From contig CALEPU010000133.1 of assembly GCA_937913075.1 (NCBI GenBank), positions 1 through 8,779 on the forward strand: 8,779 nt of DNA. Reading direction: 5' to 3'. This stretch comes from an uncultured Clostridia bacterium (GTDB taxonomy: Bacteria; Bacillota; Clostridia; Christensenellales; CAG-138). The notes below the pieces were generated by a model. The model saw nothing but the letters and a program-made list of their open reading frames with translations. It did no database searches and was not told where the DNA came from. Positions 4,043-8,779 of this stretch are shown here, one piece after another (positions within the stretch are counted from its first letter, which is position 1; each line of letters begins with the position of its first letter). The translations under genes and the position numbers were made by a program.

Positions 4043-6433
4043 ATGAGAACAAAACTTAGGATAGCGGCGCTTTTGCTCGCACTCCTGCTGGCAGTGGCAA
4101 GTATGCCGCTCGCCTCCCTTGCGCGGGCAGCGCATACAAAGGATTATGACGTTGTTGCCGGCGCGACCGGCGGCGGACACGACGACGATGATGACGATGA
4201 TGACGATGATGACGATGATGACGATGACGATAAGCCGCAGAGCTTCGGCAACGACGTTGTTGACGCTTCGGCGTATGACTTTGTAAAATTCGATCCCTCG
4301 GGCATGACAGGCACGGCGCTGGCGGCGCTTATGGACAGTACGCCCGTATTCTGTTTTACGGGCGGCACTTATACCCAGCTTATGTATTACTGCATAAGGG
4401 GCTATGCCTATATGTTCTACCTTTACGGCAGCAGCTATTCAAATTACGTCGGCATTTCCTACGGCTATCAGGCGGAGATAGAGAATATCGATACCGCCTG
4501 CTGGAGCGCGCTGTACAAGGGCGTGCCCAAGAGCGGCGAGCCGCAGGAGACGGTGTTTAACGGCACGGCCTCCGTTGCCGACGCCGAGGGCAGCTTTTTG
4601 AGCCTTACGGTCACGGCAAGCAGCTCGCTCATAACAAAGCTCACCGCAGAGGCTTCGGAGTGCGTCGGCTCGTGGGATTCCATAATCGAAAGACGCTCGG
4701 CAGAGTACGTTGGCAAGCCGGTGAACGACGCCTCCGCCTTCGACGCCGTATCCTCGGCGACGATATACAGCGCAGCGATAAAGCATGCCGTGCTCGATGC
4801 GCTCGGTCTTTTGAACCCGCAGGAGCCCGACCCCACACAGGAGCCCGATCCCACGCAGGAGCCCGACGAGCCGCAGGTCGGTCCCGCGCATATTAAGAGC
4901 ATCTCGGGCGAGAACGGCGAATACGTTATCAGCCTTACGGTCACCGCAGAGGATAAGTTCGAGACGGTGACGGCACCCGGCGAGCCGACGGTCACCGGCG
5001 CAAACATAGTTATTGCGATCGACACCTCCGGCTCCATATCCGATGAGTCGCTCACAAACCTCAACTCCGCAATACGCTCGCTCGTATCCAACCTGCCCGC
5101 AGGCTCCCAGATAGGCGTTGTTACCTTTGCCGATGAGCCCTCCGAGTGCATAGTGCTCGGCTCCGCCGACGAGCTGCACGATATAACCGCTACCGGCGGC
5201 AATACCTATCTTTCCGGCGCGCTTTACGCCGCGACGGGGCTGCTTGAGGATCCCTCCGCATGGAACAACCCCGATAACGCAAAGGCTGTCATTATAATTT
5301 CCGACGGCGAGATCTGCGATCCCGAGCAGGCTATTGCCGCTACCTATACGGCTGAAAGGACGGACGTCCACTACTATACCGTCAACGTAAATGTCGCAGA
5401 AGCGTATATGCCGGGCGACGTATATTGGATCTCCGGCATGTACGGCTCCGGCGCGAACTACTGCATGGCGGTCATGCAGGCGGTATCCAGCAATTATCCT
5501 CAGGCGATAACCGTTGACACCTCCTTCATCTACAAAACGATAGTCTACGGCGATCACAGCAACGACGGCTTTGAATATGCCTACGGCGCGATGGGTGCGG
5601 ATTGGGGAGCTATATTCCAATCCATAACCCAGAACGAGATAGTCGAGACCGTCGCGGTGCCCATGAGCGACGTTGTTATAACCGACATATTAAGCGAGTA
5701 CGTTGAGCTTTCGCAGCCCGACGCGGAGAACTGCGGCATTACGGTCGACGGGCATGACGATTACGTTGTTACCGTGAACGGCAGTACGGTTTCCGTAATG
5801 CTTTGCGGAGAGCTTGCCGACGGCGAGACCTATACCGTGAATATCCCCGTCAGCGCGAGCGCCGCGGCACAGGCTGCCGCCAACGCCGCCGAGGGCGATA
5901 CCGTGGAGCTGCCGAGCAACGTATCCGCAGAGCTGCTGTGCTGCTGGGGCGAGGAGAGCGAGAGCTACGAGTATATGCAGCAGCCTGCATTTACCGTCTC
6001 TAAGCAGTATTTTACCGTTACGGTGCATTATACATATATGTACATTGAGGACAGCTCAGCCGCGCCTGACGCGGTCATAACCGTCGCCTGCGGGCAGAGC
6101 TATTCCATTCCCTCGCCCGAGATAGAGGGGTACTTCGCGAGCATCGCAGTGGTCTCCGGCGTAATGGGAGAGGCGGACGTCGTGTACAACGTCTATTACC
6201 TCGGCGAGTTTATATGGGGAGACGCCGACCTTGACGGCGACTGCGATTGGTCGGACGTCACGCTTGCATATCAGAATATGATCGGCACCTTCACCTTGCA
6301 GCCGCAGGGTTGGATAAACGCCAACGTCTACGGCACCGACCCCGCGCAGAGCCCCGTCGATCTCTCGGGCATTGATAACGTCCTCGATTTCAGGGATATC
6401 AGCGCCATCGTGCTGTACCTTTCGGGCAATTAA
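4043..6433 (+). CDS. Secreted FMN-binding / VWA / dockerin-like multidomain protein
   Basis: The 796-residue product has a signal peptide (1 to about 30). A DVVAGAT motif (36-42) is followed by 17 aspartates (47-63) and an unrecognised Tyr-rich domain (about 70-160). Residues 171-256 resemble an FMN-binding domain, ending DAVSSATIYSAAIKHAV (234-250). The flavinylation consensus is Dxx[S/T]GA[T/S], so T240 is the predicted FMN site, with Ser replacing Gly238. A QEPDPT-repeat linker (260-277) precedes a VWA domain (about 320-530) with a complete MIDAS: DTSGS (327-331), T388 in GGNTYLSG, and D421 in ISDGE. Residues 535-605 resemble surface-adhesin beta-domains and 655-720 a MucBP/InlB-like unit. 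The dockerin-like end has a good first loop (DADLDGDCDWSD, 727-738) and a degenerate second (773-785). It has no LPXTG motif and 13 or more cysteines. The neighbouring apbE suggests it is flavinylated outside the cell. Function beyond that is unknown. Confidence 0.85.
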   Translation: MRTKLRIAALLLALLLAVASMPLASLARAAHTKDYDVVAGATGGGHDDDDDDDDDDDDDDDDDKPQSFGNDVVDASAYDFVKFDPSGMTGTALAALMDSTPVFCFTGGTYTQLMYYCIRGYAYMFYLYGSSYSNYVGISYGYQAEIENIDTACWSALYKGVPKSGEPQETVFNGTASVADAEGSFLSLTVTASSSLITKLTAEASECVGSWDSIIERRSAEYVGKPVNDASAFDAVSSATIYSAAIKHAVLDALGLLNPQEPDPTQEPDPTQEPDEPQVGPAHIKSISGENGEYVISLTVTAEDKFETVTAPGEPTVTGANIVIAIDTSGSISDESLTNLNSAIRSLVSNLPAGSQIGVVTFADEPSECIVLGSADELHDITATGGNTYLSGALYAATGLLEDPSAWNNPDNAKAVIIISDGEICDPEQAIAATYTAERTDVHYYTVNVNVAEAYMPGDVYWISGMYGSGANYCMAVMQAVSSNYPQAITVDTSFIYKTIVYGDHSNDGFEYAYGAMGADWGAIFQSITQNEIVETVAVPMSDVVITDILSEYVELSQPDAENCGITVDGHDDYVVTVNGSTVSVMLCGELADGETYTVNIPVSASAAAQAAANAAEGDTVELPSNVSAELLCCWGEESESYEYMQQPAFTVSKQYFTVTVHYTYMYIEDSSAAPDAVITVACGQSYSIPSPEIEGYFASIAVVSGVMGEADVVYNVYYLGEFIWGDADLDGDCDWSDVTLAYQNMIGTFTLQPQGWINANVYGTDPAQSPVDLSGIDNVLDFRDISAIVLYLSGN
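4181..4231 (+). repeat. In-frame GAC/GAT microsatellite encoding 17 Asp
   Basis: Fifty-one bases consist only of GAC and GAT codons, largely as a 9-bp unit GACGATGAT repeated about four times. Slippage by whole codons would change the length of the acidic run without breaking the frame. The encoded run directly follows a Gly-Gly-Gly-His segment near the mature N-terminus and is likely a divalent-cation-binding or charged spacer. Confidence 0.92.
4820..4873 (+). repeat. 18-bp tandem repeat encoding a QEPDPT linker
   Basis: Two 18-bp units encode QEPDPT and a third, diverged unit encodes QEPDEP. They form the extended acidic proline-rich linker between the FMN-binding-like domain and the part that leads to the VWA domain. 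Confidence 0.85.
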
Positions 6434-6513
6434 TACCGACGACGATCTGAATTCATTATACTGACGACAGTTTCGGAGCGGAATTATTATGACCCTCCGC
6501 ACACGTAAAAGCT

Positions 6514-6536
6514 GCCCCCGGCAAACAGCCGGGGGC
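6514..6536. terminator. Shared convergent (bidirectional) terminator
   Basis: GCCCCCGGC (6514-6522) and GCCGGGGGC (6528-6536) form a perfect 9-bp stem with an AAACA loop between two convergent genes. On the minus strand AGCTTTTACG follows, and on the plus strand TTGAGTTATTCT follows. Both U-tracts are modest, but the stem is very stable and well placed for both genes. Confidence 0.75.
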
Positions 6537-6566
6537 TTGAGTTATTCTGTCGGTTTTCTTTAATTA

Positions 6567-8315
6567 TCAGTCGCGATACATGGGACGCTTCTCATAGTGG
6601 GTATGGAGCAGCTCATGCGCCTTATGGGAGCCGGGCTTCTCGAGGTAGGTCTCGTAGAGCTCCTTGACCTCGGGGTTCTCATGGGACTTGCGCAGGGTCA
6701 TAGCAGCGTCCTCGGAATAGAGACCGCCGGCGCGCACGGCGCGCAGATCGGTGAAGTTCCTGACGTAGCCGGGCTGATGGGGCTGACCGCCGCCGTTTAC
6801 GCAGCCGCCGGGGCACGCCATGACCTCGATGAAGTGATAGTTCTTCTCGCCGGACTTGACCATGTCGAGGAGCTTAGAGGCATTTTCAAGACCAGAGGTG
6901 ACTGCAACGTTGACGTCCATGCCGGCAACATTGATGGTCGCCTCCTTGATACCCTCGGTGCCGCGGACGGCGTGAATGTCAAGGTTATCAAGGGGCTTGC
7001 CCTCGAGGATCTCGTAAACGGTACGGAGGGCTGCCTCCATAACGCCGCCGGTAGCGCCGAAGATGTGACCTGCACCGGAGGCCATGCCGAGGAACGGATC
7101 GCACTCCTCATCGGGCAGCTCGGTGAACTTGATGCCGGCTTCCTTGATCATCTTGGCAAGCTCACGGGTGGTGAGGGATACGTCGATGGTCCTAAGGCCG
7201 TTGGTCTGCAGCTCGTCGCGTGCCGCCTCGAACTTCTTGGCGGTACAGGGCATGATGGAGACGACGACGATATCCTTGGGGTCGATGCCCGCCTTCTCGG
7301 CGTAATAGGTCTTGACCAGAGCACCGTACATACCCTGCGGGCTGCGGCAGGAGGAAAGGTTCTCGATGAACTCGGGATAATAGGTCTCACAGAACTTTAT
7401 CCAGCCGGGGGAGCAGGAGGTGATGAGGGGCAGCTTGCCGCCGTTCTTAACGCGGTCGATAAACTCGGTGCCCTCCTCCATGATGGTGATGTCGGCAGCG
7501 TTGTCAACGTCAAATACGCGGTCGAAGCCGAGACGTCTGAGAGCCGCGATCATCTTGCCCTCAACGTTGGTGCCGATGGGCATACCGAACTCCTCGCCGA
7601 GCTGTACACGGACGGAGGGAGCGGGACCGACGACGACGTGCTTGGTGGGATCGGCAAGAGCCGCCCAAACCTTCTTGGTGTCGTCCTTTTCGGTGAGAGC
7701 GCCGGTGGGGCAGACAGCGATACACTGACCGCAGTTTACGCAGGCAGTCTCGTCGAGATCCATCTCGAAAGCGGAAGCGATGTGGGTCTTGAAGCCGCGC
7801 TGGTTGGGGCCGATGACCGAGCAATGCTGGTTGTGCTTACATACGGCGACGCAGCGGCGGCACAGTATGCACTTGGAATTATCGCGTACAAGGTGGATGG
7901 CGGAATCGTCGATATCGGGCTTCATGGGCTCGCCGAACTCGAAATTATGGTTATCGCAGCCATACTCCTGAGCGAGGGTCTGAAGCTCGCAGTTGGTGCT
8001 CCTGGAGCAGCCAAGGCAATCCATACGGTGGTTGGAAAGCATGAGCTCGAGGGTGGTCTTGCGGGCCTTGCGCAGAGCGGGGGTATTGGTACGGACTACC
8101 ATGCCCTCAGCGACCTGCTGCAAGCAGGCGACGGGGTTGCTCCTTGCCTTCTCGACCTCGACGACGCACATACGGCAGGCGCCGATAGCGTTAACGTCTT
8201 TGAGGTAGCAAAGGGTGGGGATGCGGATACCTACGGACTCAGCAGCCTGCAGGATCGTATAGTCGGCAGGCACCTGAATTGCCTGACCATTGATTGTCAT
8301 GTTGATCATTTCCAT
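6567..8315 (-). CDS. hndD: NADH-linked [FeFe] hydrogenase catalytic subunit (HndD/HydA type)
   Basis: This enzyme catalyses reversible proton reduction to H2, probably coupled to NAD(P)H and possibly to ferredoxin by bifurcation, in the cytoplasm. In order it has a [2Fe-2S] domain (C36, C47, C50, C64), a His/Cys [4Fe-4S] site (H96, C100, C103, C109), two [4Fe-4S] sites (C149/152/155/159 and C192/195/198/202) and the H-cluster domain with TSCSPGW (299-305), MPCTAKKFEA (356-365) and EVMACPGGCVNGGGQP (497-512). The C-terminal small-subunit-type region reaches residue 582, the usual length for this class. AAGGAG lies 7 nt before the ATG and overlaps the stop of the upstream NuoF-like gene, indicating tight coupling. 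It ends in tandem stops TGA TAA. The second Cys of the usual TSCCP pair is Ser here, as I recall for HndD-like enzymes. The subgroup is inferred from domain order and partner. Confidence 0.96.
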   Translation of the reverse strand: MEMINMTINGQAIQVPADYTILQAAESVGIRIPTLCYLKDVNAIGACRMCVVEVEKARSNPVACLQQVAEGMVVRTNTPALRKARKTTLELMLSNHRMDCLGCSRSTNCELQTLAQEYGCDNHNFEFGEPMKPDIDDSAIHLVRDNSKCILCRRCVAVCKHNQHCSVIGPNQRGFKTHIASAFEMDLDETACVNCGQCIAVCPTGALTEKDDTKKVWAALADPTKHVVVGPAPSVRVQLGEEFGMPIGTNVEGKMIAALRRLGFDRVFDVDNAADITIMEEGTEFIDRVKNGGKLPLITSCSPGWIKFCETYYPEFIENLSSCRSPQGMYGALVKTYYAEKAGIDPKDIVVVSIMPCTAKKFEAARDELQTNGLRTIDVSLTTRELAKMIKEAGIKFTELPDEECDPFLGMASGAGHIFGATGGVMEAALRTVYEILEGKPLDNLDIHAVRGTEGIKEATINVAGMDVNVAVTSGLENASKLLDMVKSGEKNYHFIEVMACPGGCVNGGGQPHQPGYVRNFTDLRAVRAGGLYSEDAAMTLRKSHENPEVKELYETYLEKPGSHKAHELLHTHYEKRPMYRD

Positions 8316-8326
8316 ATGCTGACTCC

Positions 8327-8779
8327 TTATTTCTTGACGATAGCGTTGAACTTACAGGTCTCAATGCAGGCGCCGCACTTGATGCACTTGTTGACATCAA
8401 TGTGGTGGGGCTGCTTGACCGTGCCGCTTATAGCGCCGACGGGGCACTTGCGTGCGCAGGCGGTACAGCCGCGGCAGACATCGGGCTGGATCTCATAGTG
8501 CATGAGGTTCTTGCAGACGCCGGCGGGGCAGCGCTTCTCATATACGTGCGCCTCATACTCATCGCGGAAATACTTCAGCGTGGAGAGTACGGGGTTGGGA
8601 GCGGTCTGACCCAGAGCGCAAAGAGCGTTGCCCTTGATGTAATAGCAGAGCTCCTCGAGCTTGTCAAGATCCTCGGGCTCGCCGCGGCCGTCGGTGATCT
8701 TCTGGAGCAGCTCGAGAAGACGCCTGGTACCGATACGGCAGGGGGTGCACTTACCGCAGGACTCGGCGACGGTGAAGTC
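8327..8779 (-). CDS. hndC: NuoF-like NADH-binding hydrogenase subunit, C-terminal part
   Basis: Only the last 150 residues are inside the window; the gene continues past 8779 and its NADH/FMN-binding portion is not visible. The fragment begins DFTVAESCGKCTPCRIGTRR, the NuoF-type [4Fe-4S] N3-like motif SCGKCxxCR with its fourth Cys in NALCALGQ. It continues PNPVLSTLKYFRDEYEAHV and then two ferredoxin-type [4Fe-4S] sites: CRGCTACARKCPVGAI and CIKCGACIETCKFNAI. The extra C-terminal ferredoxin domain separates hydrogenase/formate dehydrogenase diaphorase subunits (HndC/HydB) from respiratory NuoF. It feeds electrons from NADH to the hydrogenase encoded immediately downstream. Its stop codon (8327-8329) overlaps the next ribosome binding site. 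A NuoE-like gene would be expected upstream. Confidence 0.93.
   Translation of the reverse strand, partial: DFTVAESCGKCTPCRIGTRRLLELLQKITDGRGEPEDLDKLEELCYYIKGNALCALGQTAPNPVLSTLKYFRDEYEAHVYEKRCPAGVCKNLMHYEIQPDVCRGCTACARKCPVGAISGTVKQPHHIDVNKCIKCGACIETCKFNAIVKK

Noticed and set aside
4144..4368. Minus-strand frame with a poly-serine run
   Set aside because: The serine run is simply the reverse of the GAC/GAT repeat that encodes poly-Asp in the real gene.
4439..5620. 393-codon open frame on the minus strand inside the flavoprotein gene
   Set aside because: It is antisense to a gene with an intact MIDAS, linker repeats and a near-consensus FMN-site motif. It has no recognisable domain and is a compositional shadow.
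6434..6513. Possible minus-strand promoter (TTCCGC, 17 nt, TATAAT) just past the flavoprotein stop
   Set aside because: The -35 matches only three of six positions and it would drive RNA antisense to the 3' end of the flavoprotein gene with no gene to serve.
6597..8498. 633-codon open frame on the plus strand opposite the hydrogenase genes
   Set aside because: It is antisense to hndD and to the hndC fragment, both identified by many cluster-binding motifs. Its product is low-complexity Gly/Ala/Val/Leu/Asp sequence typical of a reversed GC-biased gene, and it has no supporting ribosome binding site.

Overview
The window looks like a piece of an anaerobic, fairly GC-rich member of the Clostridia (Bacillota), probably an uncultured gut lineage. 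The evidence is an infC-rpmI-rplT operon with a Bacillota-type leader attenuator, strong AGGAGG ribosome binding sites, sigma-A promoters close to consensus, an NADH-linked [FeFe] hydrogenase operon, and secreted proteins ending in dockerin-like modules. No phage, insertion sequence, CRISPR or tRNA is visible.

Layout: (1) 1-1427, minus strand: the IF3-L35-L20 operon with its terminator, an L20-type leader (perfect promoter, antiterminator arm, intrinsic attenuator) and an infC that appears to start at an AUC codon. (2) 1451-2673, minus strand: a secreted beta-propeller-like protein with a C-terminal dockerin-like module, its promoter and a roughly 114-nt leader. (3) 2760-6433, plus strand: a divergent pair. 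The first gene is an ApbE-family flavin transferase lipoprotein whose perfect-consensus promoter puts +1 on its own ATG. The second encodes a 796-residue secreted protein with a poly-Asp run, an FMN-binding-like domain carrying a near-consensus flavinylation motif, a von Willebrand factor A domain with an intact MIDAS, further surface-protein-like segments and a dockerin-like end. (4) 6514-8779, minus strand: a shared convergent terminator, then the catalytic subunit of an NADH-dependent [FeFe] hydrogenase and the C-terminal 150 residues of its NuoF-like partner.

The most interesting unit is region 3. ApbE enzymes attach FMN covalently to a Thr or Ser in FMN-binding domains outside the cytoplasm, and the next gene encodes an exported protein with such a domain. 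The pair therefore looks like an enzyme and its substrate. A flavinylated adhesin-like or scaffold-like protein with VWA and dockerin-like modules is an architecture I do not recognise. Both motifs in it that resemble flavinylation sites deviate from consensus at one position, so modification remains a prediction. The hydrogenase operon may be part of the same cell's redox economy, but nothing in the sequence links it directly to the flavoprotein.
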